Shown: positions 50,380 through 63,640, counted from the stretch's first letter. The stretch: DNA of 64,000 bases from Homarus americanus (GCF_018991925.1 NW_024737042.1:15581356-15645355), one strand, 5' to 3'. The notes: a model not told the origin generated them from the sequence alone. A program made the numbers and translations.

Positions 50380-51366
50380 ACTCTCCCATGACACAACACA
50401 CTCTCCTACACACAACACACTCTCCCACGACACACAACACACTCTCCCACGACACAAATACACTCTCCACACAACACACTTCCCACGACACAACACACTT
50501 CCCTACGACACAACACACTTTCCTACGACACAACACACTCTCCCATGACACAACACACTCTCCCACGACACAAACACACTTTCCCACGACACAACACACT
50601 TCTCTACGAGACACACAACACAACACCTAATGAGACACAACACACTCTCCCACAACACAACACTTCCCATGACACAACACACTCTCCCACGACACAACAC
50701 ACTCTCCCACGACACAACACTCCCACGACACAACCATACTCACGACAAACACACTTCCCCATGACACAACACACTTCCCATGACACAACACACTTCTCCA
50801 ATGACACAACACACTTCCCATGACACAATACACTTCCTATGACACAACACACTTCACGACACAACACATTTCCTACGACACAACACACTTCCTAATGATA
50901 CAACACACTTTCTACGACACAACACACTTTCCTACGACACAACACCTCCTACAACACAACACACTTCCCATGACACAACACACTTCTACGACACAATACA
51001 CTTCCCACGACACAACACACTTCCCATGACACAACACACGACGACACAACACACTCCCCACGACACAACACACTTCCCATGACACAACACACTCTCCCAC
51101 GACACAACACATCTCCCACGACACAACACACTCTCCACGACACAACACACTTCCCACGACACAACACACTCTCCTACGACACAACACACTTCCCACGACA
51201 CAACACTCCTACGACACAACACTTACGACACAACACACTTTCCACGACACAACACACCTCCCAGACAAACACATTTCCCACGACACAACACACCCAATGA
51301 CACAACACACCCACGACACAACACACTTCACGACACAACACACACTTCCCACTACACAACACACTC
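50380..51366 (+). repeat. ~20-bp minisatellite, ACGACACAACACACTTCCC
   Basis: About 50 units of 18-21 bp, the constant part being GACACAACACACT. Variation is mainly in the TCCC/TTTCCC/CTCTCC spacer. Minus-strand Cys/Val frames are artefacts. Confidence 0.96.
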
Positions 51367-51400
51367 TCAGCAATACGTAACTTGAAACGAAGCACAACAG

Positions 51401-51500
51401 NNNNNNNNNNNNNNNNNNNNNNNNNNNNNNNNNNNNNNNNNNNNNNNNNNNNNNNNNNNNNNNNNNNNNNNNNNNNNNNNNNNNNNNNNNNNNNNNNNNN
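51401..51500. other. Assembly gap (100 N)
   Basis: Exactly 100 undetermined bases between two different C/A-rich arrays, most likely a placeholder for a gap of unknown length. Confidence 0.97.
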
Positions 51501-53450
51501 ACACACTACCACACCCACCTCCACACACACTACCACCCACCTCCACACACTACCACACCCCTCCACACACCACCACACACCCTCCACACACTACCACACC
51601 CCTCCACACACACACCACACCCTCCACACACCACACACACACCCTCCACACACTACCACACCCTCCACACACCACCACACCCTCCACACACTACCACACC
51701 CCTCCACACACTACCACACCCCTCCACACACACACCACCACACCCCCCTCCACACCCTACCTCACACCCACCTCCACACACTACCACACCCCTCCACACA
51801 CTACCACACCCCCTCCACACACTACCACACCCCTCCACACACCACCACACCCCTCCACACACTACCACACCCCTCCACACACACACCACACCCCTCCACA
51901 CACCACCACACCCACCTCCACACACACCACCACACCCTCCACACACCACACCCTCCACACACACTCCCCACACCCCCTCCACACACTACCACACCCTCCA
52001 CCACACTACCACACCCTCCACACACTACCACACCCCTCCACACACACACTACCACACCCCTCCACACACTACCACACCCCTCCACACACTACCACACCCA
52101 CCTCCCACACACCACCACACCCACCTCCACACACTACCACACCCACCCCCTCCACACACTACCACACCCCTCCTCCACACACCACACACCCCTCCACACA
52201 CTACCACACCCCCTCCACACACCACCACACCTCCACACACCACCACACCCTCCACACCACACCCTCCACACACTACCACACCCCTCCACACACCACCACA
52301 CCCCTCCACACACTACCACACCCACCTCCACACACTACCACACACACACCTCCACACACCTACCACACCCCTCCACACACACCACCACACCCCTCCACAC
52401 ACACCACCACACACCCTCCACACCCCCACACCCTCCCTCACACCTCACCACCCCCTCCACACACCACCACACCCTCCACACACACCTCACACCCTCCACA
52501 CACTACCACACCCTCCTCCACACACACTACCCACACACCCCTCCACACACCTCACCACACCCCTCCACACACCACCTCCTCACACCCCCTCCCCCACACT
52601 ACCACACACCCTCTCCACACACCCACACACACACCACACACTACCACACCCCTCCACACACCCTCCACACACACACCACACCCTCCACACCACTACCACA
52701 CCCTCCACACACACCCACACCTCCACACACCACCTCCACACACCCCACCTCCACCACCTCACACACTCCACCACCCCTACCTCCCACACCTCCCACACAC
52801 CACACCCCCTCCCACACCTCCCACCTCCCACACCCTCCCACCCCCTCCCTCCCCTACCCCCCTCCCCCCTCCACACACCTCACACCACCCCTCCCACCCC
52901 CACTCCCACACCTCCACACCCCTCCACACCCCCTCCACACCACCCACCTCCACACCCACCTCCACACACCACCACACCTCCCACCACACACCCCCACCCC
53001 CTCCACACACCACACCTCCCACCTCCCACCTCCACACCTCCCCCTCCACACCACCCACCCCCCCACCTCCCACACCCCCCCTCCCACCTCCCCCTCCCCC
53101 ACCTCCCACACTACCCCTCCCCACACCTCCCCACCTCCCCACCCCCTACCACCTTCCACACACCACCACAACCCCTCCACACCCCCTCCACCACCCCTCC
53201 ACACTACCACCTCCACCTCCCCCTCCACACCTCCACCTCCCACACCTCCCACCACCCTCCCCCACCACCCTCCCCCCCCTCCCCACCACCCACCTCCCTC
53301 CCACACCCCTCCACACCCCTCCCACACCCCTCCCTACCACCTTCACCACACACCCACCACCCCCTCCACACACACACACCACTACACACCTCCACACCCT
53401 CACACTACCACACACCCTCTCTACCACACCCTCTCCACACTCACACCCCT
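51501..53450 (+). repeat. ~21-bp minisatellite, CTCCACACACTACCACACCC
   Basis: Roughly 90 units of 17-23 bp made of A, C and T only. Through the middle it drifts toward CCTCCCACACC variants. The 1,200-codon plus frame that bridges the gap is an artefact. Confidence 0.96.
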
Positions 53451-54978
53451 TCCCACCTCCACACACCCCTCCCTCCCCACACCACACACACCACCACACT
53501 CCCACCACTCCTCCCTCCTACCCACCTCACCCTCCTCCTCCCCTCCCCCCCTCTCCCCCTCCCCACCACACCTCCTCCCCCTCCCACCCACCCCTCCTCC
53601 CTTCCACACCTCCTCCCCCCTCCCCACCCACCCTCTCCCCTCCCACACCACCTCCTCCCCTCCCACCCCTCCCCCTCCCACCCCACCCCTCCACCCCCTC
53701 CCCACCCCCCTCCCCTCCCCCTCCCCACCTCTCCCTCCCACCCCACACCCTTCTCCCCCCTCCACACCACCCTCCTCCTCCACACACACCCCTCCCCCTC
53801 CACACCACCCCTTCTCCCCTCCACCCCCTCCTCCCCCTCCCACACCACCCCTCCTCCCCACTACACACCCCTCCCCCACACCCCCACCCTCCTCACCTCC
53901 ACCACCCTCCTCCTCCCACCCCACCTCTCCCCTCCCACACCATCCTCCCCTCCCACCCTCCTCCCCCCACCATCCTCCCCCTCCCCCCCACCCTCCTCTC
54001 CCTCCCCCCACCTCCCCTCCCCACCCCCCTCCCCTCCCCCCACCTCTCCCTCCCCCACCTCCTCCCTCCCCCCATCCCTCCTCCCCCCTCCCCCCACACC
54101 TCCTCCCCTCCCCCCACCTCCTCCCCCCTCCCACACCCACCTCCTCCCCTCCCCACCCCCCTCCCTCCCCCACACCACACCCTCCTCCCCTCCCACCCAC
54201 ACCTCCCCTCCCCCCCTCCCCACCACACCCACCTCCCCCCTCCCACCACCTCCTCCCTCCACACCACCCTCCTCCCCTCCACCACCCTCTCCTCCTCCAC
54301 CACCGTCCTCCCCCTCTACACACACCGTCCTCCCCTCCACCACCGTCCTCCCCTCCACACACCCTTCTCCCCCCCCTCCCCACCCCCACCTTCTCCCCTC
54401 CACACCCCGTCCTCCTCACACACACACCTTCTCCCTTCCCACCCTTCTCCCCTCTACACCCACACCCCTCCTCCCCTCCACACACCCCTCCCGCCTCCCA
54501 CACCCCTCCCTCCCACCTCCCACCCACCATCCTCCCCCTCCCCACACCACACCTTCTCCCCCTCCCACATCACCCCTCCTCCCCTCCACCACCATCTTCC
54601 CCCCACCCCACACCCTCCCTCCCCTCCCCACACCTCTCCCCCTCCCCACACCCCTCCTCCCCTCCCACACCACCCCTCCTCCCTCCACCCACACCTCCTC
54701 CCCTCCCCCACCCCTCCTCCCCTCCACCCCACCCCTCCTCCCCTCCACCACCCTCCTCCCCCTCCCACCCTCCTCCCCTCCACCACCCTCCTCCCCTCCC
54801 ACCACACCCTCCTCCCCTCCACCCTCCTCCCCTCCCACCCACCCACCTCCCACCTCCCCCCACCACCTCCTCCCCACCCACCTCCCACCCACCCCTTCTC
54901 CCCTCCACACCTCCTCCCCCTCCCACCTCCTCCTCCCCCCCCTCCTCTCCCCCTCCCCACACCACCCCTCCTCCCATC
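53451..54978 (+). repeat. CCTCCTCCCCTCCCACACCA array
   Basis: C-rich continuation of the previous array with units of 18-22 bp (CACCCTCCTCCCCTCC). The complement is a G-rich, GGAGGGGAGGAGG-type strand. Confidence 0.95.
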
Positions 54979-55189
54979 CTTTAACCTCCCTAGTATTGTA
55001 AATATGTAGGAAGCACCAGGCTATATTTCAAGACCATAAAAAAGCAAAAATACTTCGTCTTACAGTATCGCTCCTGTAACAAATCTGACGTAGAGTCCTG
55101 GTCCCTGGGTTGGTATACAGTCAACGTGAGCTATTACTCTCTGTGTAAACCTTTCCTTCCATTTGCAGGCAGGTCATGCACGGAGGAAA
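54979..55189. other. Unique spacer
   Basis: Short island of ordinary AT-rich sequence between arrays. No gene. Confidence 0.5.
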
Positions 55190-56265
55190 CAGGGAGGGAG
55201 GGAGGAGGGGATGATAGGGGTGGCAGAGGATGTGGGAGGGAGGAGGTGGGAAGGAGGGGTGGATGATAGGGTGGTGGCAGGAGAGATGGTGAGGGGGAGG
55301 CAGGAAAGGGGGTGGATGATAGGGTGGGTGACAGGAGGATGGTGGGGAGGGGGGAGATGGGGAAGGAGGGGGTGGATGATAGGATGGGTGGCAGGGAGGG
55401 TGGGAGGGGGAGGAGGGGGATGAGGGTGGGTGCAGGAATGGGGGAGGGAGTAGAAGGAGGGGGTGGATGATAGGGTGGTGGCGGAAGATGGGAGGAGAAG
55501 GAGGGGTGATGTGGGTGGTGGCAGAGGATGGGGGGAGGGAGGGGGAAGGAGGGGGTATGATGGGGTGGGTGCCTGGAGGGAGGGAGGGAAGGAGGAGGTG
55601 GATGATGGGGTGGGTGGCAGGAGGGATGGTGGGAGGGAGGGAGGTAGGGAAGGAGGGAGGGTGGATGATAGGGCGGGTGGCAGGAGGGATGGTGGGAGGG
55701 AGGAGGTAGGAAGGAGGGGGTAGATGATGGGGTGGGTGGCTGGAGAGGGTGGGAGGGAGGAGGTAGATGATGGGGTGGGTGGCAGGAGGGAGGTGGGAGG
55801 AGGGAGGTAGGGAAGGAGGAGGTGGATGATAGGGTGGGTGGCAGGAGGGATGGTGGGAGGAGGTGGAGATAGGTGGCAGGAGGATGGTGGGAGGGAGGGA
55901 GGAGGGAGGAGGGGTAAGATGATGGGGTGGGTGGCTGGAGGAGGGTGGGAGGGAGGGAGGTAGGGGAAGGAGGGGAGGTAGATGGTGGGGTGGGTGGCTG
56001 GAGGAGGGGAGGGAAGGAGGGGGTAGATGATGGGGTGGGTGGCTGGAGGGAGGGAGGGAGGTAGGGAAGGAGGGGGTAGATGATGGGTGGGTGGCTGGAG
56101 GGAGAGGAGGGAGGAGGGAGGTAGGGAAGGAGGGGGTAAATGGTGGGGTGGGTGGCTGGAGGAGGGGTGTGAGGGAGGGAGGAGGTAGGGAAGGAGGGGG
56201 TAGAGATGATGGGGTGGGTGGCAGGAGGGAGGGTAGGGTCGGAGGGAGGAGGGAAAGTATACGTG
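55190..56265 (+). repeat. ~55-bp purine-rich minisatellite, GATGATGGGGTGGGTGGC
   Basis: About 19 units, each with GGAGGGAGGTAGGGAAGGAG, then GGGGTAGATGATGGGGTGGG, then TGGCAGGA or TGGCTGGA. Left units are more diverged than right units. Minus frames up to 503 codons are artefacts. Confidence 0.93.
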
Positions 56266-56316
56266 GATGATGGGGGTGTAGGTAGTTGGAGGGAAGGAGA
56301 AGGCGAAGTGGAAAGA

Positions 56317-56319
<3 letters not shown>

Positions 56320-56351
<32 letters not shown>

Positions 56352-56366
56352 TAGACAGACAAATAA
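56320..56366 (+). repeat. (GACA)n microsatellite
   Basis: About ten GACA units, with one GATA. Confidence 0.95.
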
Positions 56367-56473
56367 AGAATAACAGCACCACACAACATCATCATCCTAT
56401 AGCAATAATAAATGTTAGTAGTGAATAATTGTGCATGACTGTTTGACGTGTCCACTCTCACGCTCGTCTTCCT

Positions 56474-56474
<1 letters not shown>

Positions 56475-56525
<51 letters not shown>

Positions 56526-56530
56526 TCTCC

Positions 56531-56577
<47 letters not shown>

Positions 56578-56579
56578 GA
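56475..56579 (+). repeat. (GT)n followed by (TGTC)n
   Basis: GT at 56,475-56,523, then about twelve TGTC units at 56,530-56,578. Confidence 0.96.
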
Positions 56580-56782
56580 GAAGGGATGGATGCGGGTGAA
56601 GAGGAGAGAGAGAAGGAAGGGTTCTGTCCCATAAAACTTCTTCGTCAGTATCAGAGGTGAACAGTGCCTGGCGTTCCCCTCTGTCATTGGATAATATTAT
56701 GACAGGTGAAGGATTTTGTTATTATGATCACGAGGGTTAAATTGTTTCCTGTTGAACACCTGAAGTTAGGGAGATGATGATG

Positions 56783-56784
<2 letters not shown>

Positions 56785-56829
<45 letters not shown>
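56785..56829 (+). repeat. (TC)n microsatellite
   Basis: Pure TC, flanked by unique DNA at 56,580-56,784 and 56,830-57,303 in which nothing is recognised. Confidence 0.96.
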
Positions 56830-56831
<2 letters not shown>

Positions 56832-57303
56832 GCGGTGTAAGCAAGCAGGCAGGCAGAAAGGAGCTTATACTTTACACTCATTAGCTAAAAGCACACTACT
56901 TAATCATCCACTTAAACTCTGAGTCATTAAACATACTCAATCTACTAAGTGAATAACACGTTCATAATTAATCCTTACCATAAACTTAAAAATAAAAAAA
57001 AAACTTTGTCTCGATTTTATTCTGGGCAAAACTTTAATAAAATATCTAGCATTTTTTTTCAATGTTACACAGCTAAAGATTCCAACACAGTCTATACCGT
57101 TCTCCTGACATTTTCACCAACCTCCTTACAAGTCCATTTCCCAACAGATTATAAAGTATTTCTACCAACAGATGTTTATGGGAGAGTCGTGTGTAAAATT
57201 TTATCAAAGAGGAATTACAATTTTTATCTTTCGTGTCTAATGATTCGTAAAAATCAAATAGCTGACTTAAGTGATATATTATTATACGCATTAGTCAGAG
57301 GAG

Positions 57304-57480
57304 TGTATGTATGTATGTATGTATGTATGTATGTATGTATGTATGTATGTATGTATGTATGTATGTATGTATGTATGTATGTATGTATGTATGTATGTAT
57401 GTATGTATGTATGTATGTATGTATGTATGTATGTATGTATGTATGTATGTATGTATGTATGTATGTATGTATGTATGTAC
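57304..57480 (+). repeat. (TATG)n microsatellite, ~44 units
   Basis: Uninterrupted GTAT/TATG. It lies after about 470 bp of unique DNA; the 193-codon frame joining the two is mostly Tyr-Val-Cys-Met repeat and is not called. No SINE or LINE body adjoins it. Confidence 0.97.
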
Positions 57481-57639
57481 GTCCAAAAGTAAACCATGTG
57501 AGTGTGTGTGTGCGTGAGTATAACAAATAAACGCCTGACTTACATCGGAATGCACAAAAATGTTATAAAAACCATCGCCACTGAGACATCAAACAGAGAT
57601 GTCAACACTCACACACACGCATCAAGAGGGGCATAATCC

Positions 57640-60008
57640 ACAACAACAACCATCCACAAACAACAACAACAACCATCCACAAACAACAACAACAACCATC
57701 CACAAACAACAACAACAACAACCATCCACAAACAACAACAACAACAACCATCCACAAACAACAACAACAACCATCCACAAACACAACAACAACAACCATC
57801 CACAAACAACAACAACCATCACAAACAACAACAACAACAACCTTCCACAAGCTAACAACAACAACCATCCACAAACAACAACAACAACCATCCACAAACA
57901 ACAACAACAACAACCTTCCAAACAACAACAACAACCATCCACAAACAACAACAACAACCATCCACAAACAACAACAACAACCATCCACAAACAACAACAA
58001 CAACCATCCACAAAACAACAACAACAACCATCCACAAACAACAACAACCTTCCACAAGCAACAATAATAACCATCCTCAAACAAAATTAAGCATTCATAG
58101 GCAACAACAACATCATCCACAAACACCAGCAACAACCATCCACAAACAACAACAACAACACCTACAACAACCATCCATAAACACCAACAACAACCATCAC
58201 AAAAACAACAACAACAACACCAATAACAACCATCCACAAACAACAACAACCATCTACAAACAACAACAACACCAACAACAACCATCCACAAACCACAACA
58301 ATAACCATCCACAAACAACAACAACAACCATCCACAAACAACAACAACCATCCACAAACAACAACAACAACAACAACCATCCACACAAACAACAATAACA
58401 CCAACAACAACCATCCACAAACAACAACAACACCAACAACAACCATCCACAAACAACAACAACACCAACAACCATCCACAAACAACAACAACAATCACAC
58501 AAACAACAACAATAAATCACAAACAACAACAACACCAACAACAACCATCCACAAACAACACCAACAACAACCATCCACAAACAACAACAACAACCATCCT
58601 GAAACAACAACAGCCATCCACAAACAACAACAACACCAACAACAACCATCCACAAACAACAACAACACCAACAACAACCATCCACAAACAACAACAACCA
58701 TCCACAAACAACAACAGCCATCCACAAACAACAACAACACAACAACAACAACAACCATCCACAAACAACAACAACCATCCTCAAACAACAACAACAACAC
58801 CAACAACAACCATCCACAAACAACAACAACAACCACCCACAAACAACAACAAGCATAACAACAACCATCACAACAACAACAAATCCACAAACAACAACAA
58901 CAACACCAACAACAACCATCCACAAACAACAACAATCCAGAAACAACAACAACAAAACCAACAACAACCATCCACAAACACCAACAACAACCATCCACTA
59001 ACAACAACAACAACCATCCAGCAACAACAATACATCCACAAACAACAACAACAACACCAACAACAACCATCCACAAACAACAACAACAACCATCCACAAA
59101 CAACAACACCAACAACAACCATCCACAAACAACAACAATAAATCACAAACAACAACAACAGCCATCACAAACAACAACAACAACACCAGCAACAACCATC
59201 CCAAACAACAACAACAAATCACAAACAACAACAACACCAGCAACAACCATCACAATCAACAACAACCACAACAACAACAACAACAACAACAACCATCCAC
59301 AAACAACAACACCAAATCACAAACAACAACAACAACACCAACAACAATCAATCACAAACAACAACAATAACACCAACAACAACCATCACAAACAACACAA
59401 CAACCATCACACAAACAACAACAACACCGTCACAAACAACACAATCCAAACAACAACAACCATCACACAACAACCATCACAAACAACAACCATCACAACA
59501 ACAACCATCCACAAACAACAACAACCCATCACAAACAACAACAACCATCCACAAACAACAACAACCATCACAAACAACAACAACCATCCACAAACAACAA
59601 CAACCATCCACAAAACAACAACAACCATCCACAAACAACAACCATCACAAACAACAACCATCCACAAACAACAACAACCATCCACAAACAACAACAACCA
59701 TCCACAAACAACAACCATCCACAAACAACAACAACCATCACAAACAAACAACCATCCACAAACAACAACCATCCACAAACAACAACAACCATCCACAAAC
59801 AACAACAACCATCCACAAAACAACAACATCAACCATCACAAACAACAACAACCATCACAAACAACAACAACCATCCACAAACAACAACAACAACCATCCA
59901 CAAACAACAACAACAACCATCCACAAACAACAACAACAACCATCCACAAACAACAACAACAACCATCCACAAACAACAACAACAACCATCCACAAACAAC
60001 AACAACCA
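57640..60008 (+). repeat. (CAA)n-CCATCCA minisatellite (2.4 kb)
   Basis: About 110 units of 18-27 bp: ACAACAACAACCATCCACAA, varying in the number of CAA triplets and in CACCAACAACAA inserts. Nearly no G on the plus strand. Plus frames are Asn/Gln/His and minus frames are Cys/Val/Trp artefacts. Confidence 0.96.
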
Positions 60009-60285
60009 CTATACACCACATTTCTGGCCTCCATGCCCAGTTGGTCTCGCCCCGCTAGTTATGTGTCACCTCTTATCAACACAATCATCTTTATTGGGGG
60101 AAAAATAATAAAATAACGCGGGTAATAACGCTCATCGTCGACCCTGATGAGCAAAATAATGAGGTGAAAGTCATTGCCAATTCATGACCTCCAAATTGCA
60201 CGCCGGGGGATAATCAACAATGGTCTCTCATCATAATGGTTTGTCATTTTCGCTTCCAAATACAATATTGTACACAAAAATCAAC

Positions 60286-60287
<2 letters not shown>
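60009..60287. other. Unique spacer
   Basis: Nothing recognised. Confidence 0.5.

Positions 60288-60343
<56 letters not shown>
60288..60343 (+). repeat. (CA)n microsatellite
   Basis: Pure CA followed by TATTTGTGTATGTGTGGC. Confidence 0.97.
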
Positions 60344-60346
<3 letters not shown>

Positions 60347-61374
60347 ATATTTGTGTATGTGTGGCTGTGTTTATGAGTGTGAGTAGTTGGGATATGAATT
60401 AATGTCAGATGAAGTGGTGTTTCCCAAGTTAGTTTAGTTTCCCCCTGACCATAACCTAAACTCCATTTTCCTATGATTAACTGCCAATGGTCGCCAGGAG
60501 CGTCTTTGGTCATTAAGTTAATTTATTTTAAAACTAATATTCACGAGTGTAACATATTATTGCATTTCTTAGTAGCGTTGTAATAAGCCACGAGAGGACT
60601 CGGTTTTATAGACTGTGTTGAAACTTGTTGGAGAGCATTAGTGATCCCGGAACAAAGAATACACAGTCACTCAACATTCTATTCAAATTAGTATTAAAAG
60701 TAATTAAGTTATTCCATAATAGTTAGAAAATATATCAACTCAAAATATAAAATACCAGAAAATTAAATAAAATACGATAAATATTTCCCAAATTAGATAT
60801 AGATTGAAAAATATTAAAATCATTGAAATAAGACTTTTCAAAGTTTCCGTTTATAACGTTATGAGACACTGTACTGACACCCTGACAGCAGAATTCTCAA
60901 TAAGTAGACTGACAGGAGGACTGAGGCTCGTCTTAGCACTGTCACTATAATCAACGAGTCTATCTTAGTCCCGAGTGTTAGGATGTCAGTATCTTGACCA
61001 GACATCATGAGGTAAATATTTCGTAGTGACCAAACATGGAACTCTATATTAATTTATATATATAAGGACATAACACAAAAACAAAAATATTATATTTTTC
61101 TTTGGATTTTTTTTTCTCGAATTTATTTTATTTTATATTTATTTATCATAGTAAAATATATTACATACTGAGGAACATTATTGAATCAAGTTAATCACGT
61201 TATCCATAATTAAGTAAGAATATGTTTGTCTGGTGACTTTTAAAGTTATTACAGCTCTTATAAAAACCGCAGTCGTGTCAATACTAATTTATAATGTAAA
61301 CTGTGTCATTAGTTTTATCATTAGTTAAGTAAATGTGATTGTACGCTAATTTTTTTTATTTATCTTTGGGAATA
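60344..61374. other. Unique AT-rich non-coding DNA
   Basis: No frame or element recognised. Confidence 0.5.
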
Positions 61375-61950
61375 CAGCGAAAGCTCTATTTAACGGACTA
61401 TATAGCGATGAAAGTCCGTCATATCGAGGGACCGTTAGATGTGAAACCTGCATGTAACGGAATAAATGGAAAGACAAGTCCGTTATATGGAGAGACAAGT
61501 CCGTTATATGGAGAGACAAGTACGTTATATGGAGAGACATGTACGTTATATGGAGAGACAAGTCCGTTATATGGAGAGACAAGTACGTTATATGGAGGGA
61601 CAAGTCCGTTATATGGAGAGACAAGTACGTTATATGGAGAGACAAGTACGTTATATGGAGGGACAAGTACGTTATATGGAGAGACAAGTACGTTATATGG
61701 AGAGACAAGTACGTTATATGGAGAGACAAGTACGTTATATGGAGGGACAAGTACGTTATATGGAGAGACAAGTACGTTATATGGAGAGACAAGTACGTTA
61801 TATGGAGGGACAAGTACGTTATGTGGAGAGACAAGTACGTTATATGGAGAGACAAGTACGTTATATGGAGAGACAAGTACGTTATATGGAGGGACAAGTA
61901 CGTTATATGGAGGGACAAGTACGTTATATGGAGGTTTCACCGATACTTTT
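61375..61950 (+). mobile_element. Pogo-like MITE with internally expanded 21-bp array
   Basis: The left end, CAGCGAAAGCTCTATTTAAC after a TA, and the right end (complement GGTGAAACCTCCATATAAC, also near a TA) form imperfect terminal inverted repeats of pogo type. Between them are GATGAAAGTCCGTCATATCG, a GTGAAACC block, and then about 22 tandem copies of GACAAGTACGTTATATGGAG plus one base (61,472-61,935). Units vary at two positions (TCC/TAC and GAGAG/GAGGG). A short relative at 34,475-34,602 has the same ends without the expansion. No transposase is present; frames of 150-206 codons on both strands come from the stop-free 21-bp unit. Confidence 0.7.
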
Positions 61951-62123
61951 GTCATATGAATGTTATTGAGAGCAAAGTGATATTTCTCTAAGGTTCGTAG
62001 GTACTGTATGTGTGTTTATTTGGGCATAATTTAAAGTTTTGTGGATTTATTTAAAAAAAATTCTCCCAGTACTTGAATCTTAATAACTTTATAGTTAAGA
62101 TTAAACGGTTAAGTCGGGTCTTT

Positions 62124-62600
62124 TTAAAAATTTGGACTGTGTTCCAATTTTTTTAAACTTGCATTAAAGATACAGTTTTTCGTGCTGATTTTGAATATGA
62201 ACATCATGTTTTGCGGAAATGTTTTATTTGTGACCAGCGGAATCGCCGCCCTCCGGGCGGCTCTTTCGCTAGGTTCAAGATTTCTTAAGAGCATTATAGG
62301 AGTTCCAATCTTGAGAGTGAGGTGGTGAGGAGGCATTCCAGCGGGCTCCAAAGAATTAAGGAATTCTGCAGGGTACTGGACTGCTTGGTCCTGGTGGATT
62401 ACTGTATCAACAGATTTGAATGAGGTCTCACTGCCTGGAAGCTGTCTGAGTAGAGCCATGTTGATTTCAGCCACTGTTTCATTCTTTGGTGCCAGAATTG
62501 CACGTTCACGCAGCCACTTGTGATCCTTGTAGTGGTGGATAATGTTTGGGTAGACCATGTTAGTGAGCTCAGTTAAGGACTTTACAACATTTCCACATAC
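62124..62600 (-). pseudogene. Helitron Pif1-like helicase C-terminal fragment
   Basis: The open minus-strand stretch begins inside the domain (NVVKSLTELTNMVYPNIIHH) and reads WLRERAILAPKN, LPGSETSFKSVDTVIHQD, YPAEFLNSLEPAGMPPHHL and IGTPIMLLRNL. These are the conserved 2A/2B blocks of Helitron-encoded Pif1-family helicases, which unwind DNA during rolling-circle transposition. Immediately after MLLRNL the sequence leaves the helicase family and enters a GC-rich palindrome and a CTGGT end (next entry). The remaining helicase C-terminus is therefore deleted, and everything N-terminal, including the Rep nuclease, is absent. The residues after about 62,260 (toward 62,124) are probably host sequence. 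Confidence 0.8.
62233..62262 (-). other. Helitron-like 3' terminus (hairpin + CTGG/T)
   Basis: On the minus strand a perfect 7-bp stem with a 3-base loop, GCCGCCC-GGA-GGGCGGC (62,261-62,245), is followed by seven bases and then CTGG with T after it (62,237-62,233). A short GC-rich hairpin just before a CTRR end inserted next to T is the diagnostic 3' structure of Helitrons. Confidence 0.6.
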
Positions 62601-62883
62601 TTTTCAACCTCTGTGTGGTTTAACGGGTCGGGTCGGGTTGGTTGGTTTTTTTTTTGAGATTCCCACATGACACTTGCTATCCATGCCAAGTTTGGTCCGG
62701 GCGGCTCATTCTCTATGCCACGGTAGGACGCCACCCTCTGGGAGGCTCCACATTGTCTCACTGTTCAGTCCCCAAAACTTCTTCTTCCATCAATAGTTCA
62801 TTAACGGTGTATGTAAGTTCCACTACAACGGTACAGCAAAGTATATTTTTTTAGCATTAAACTGTTATTATTTTATTGTCTAA
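62601..62883. other. Unique spacer
   Basis: GGGTCGGGTCGGGTTGG at 62,622-62,640 and a T-run. The 70-codon frame here has no recognised domain. Confidence 0.45.
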
Positions 62884-63640
62884 TCATCACTACATATAAC
62901 ACCAGCCATCATCACTACATATAACACCACCCATCATCATTACATATAACATCATCTATCATCATTACATATAACATCATCCATCATCACTACATATAAC
63001 ACCACCCATCATCACTACATATAACATCATCTATCATCACTACATATAACATCATCCATCATCATTACATATAACATCATCCATCATCACTACATATAAC
63101 ATCATCCATCATCACTACATATAACAACATCCATCATGACTACATATAACACCATCCATCATCATCACTACATATAACACCATCCATCATCACTACATAT
63201 AACACCATCCATCATCACTACATATAACAACATCCATCATCACTACATATAACAACATCCATTATCACTACATATAACACCATCCATCATCACTACATAT
63301 AACACCATCCATCATCACTACATATAATAACATCCATCATCACTACATATAACACCACCCATCATCATCACTACATATAACACCATCCATCATCACTACA
63401 TATAACATCATCCATTATCACTACATATAACACCATCCATCATCACTACATATAATAACATCCATCATCACTATATATAACAACATCCATCATGACTACA
63501 TATAACATCATCCATCATCACTACATATAACATCATCCATCATCACTACATATAACACCATCCATCATCACTACATATAACAACATCCATCATCACTACA
63601 TATAACACCACCCATCATCATCACTACATACAACACCACC
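62884..63640 (+). repeat. 24-bp minisatellite, CATCATCACTACATATAACA+CCAC
   Basis: About 31 units, with variation confined mostly to ACACC/ACATC/ACAAC before the next CATC. A few units carry one extra ATC. Confidence 0.96.

Noticed and set aside
51382..54984. 1,200-codon plus-strand frame
   Set aside because: It crosses the 100-N gap and consists of C/A-rich tandem units; no conserved domain or codon bias.
56949..57530. 193-codon frame at 56.9-57.5 kb
   Set aside because: The first ~115 codons are unique AT-rich sequence with no recognised domain, and the rest is (TATG)n.
61339..61991. Repeat proteins of 150-206 codons on both strands (GETSTLY / RDKYVIW units)
   Set aside because: A stop-free 21-bp unit opens five frames at once; the element is a MITE-like structure with no transposase.
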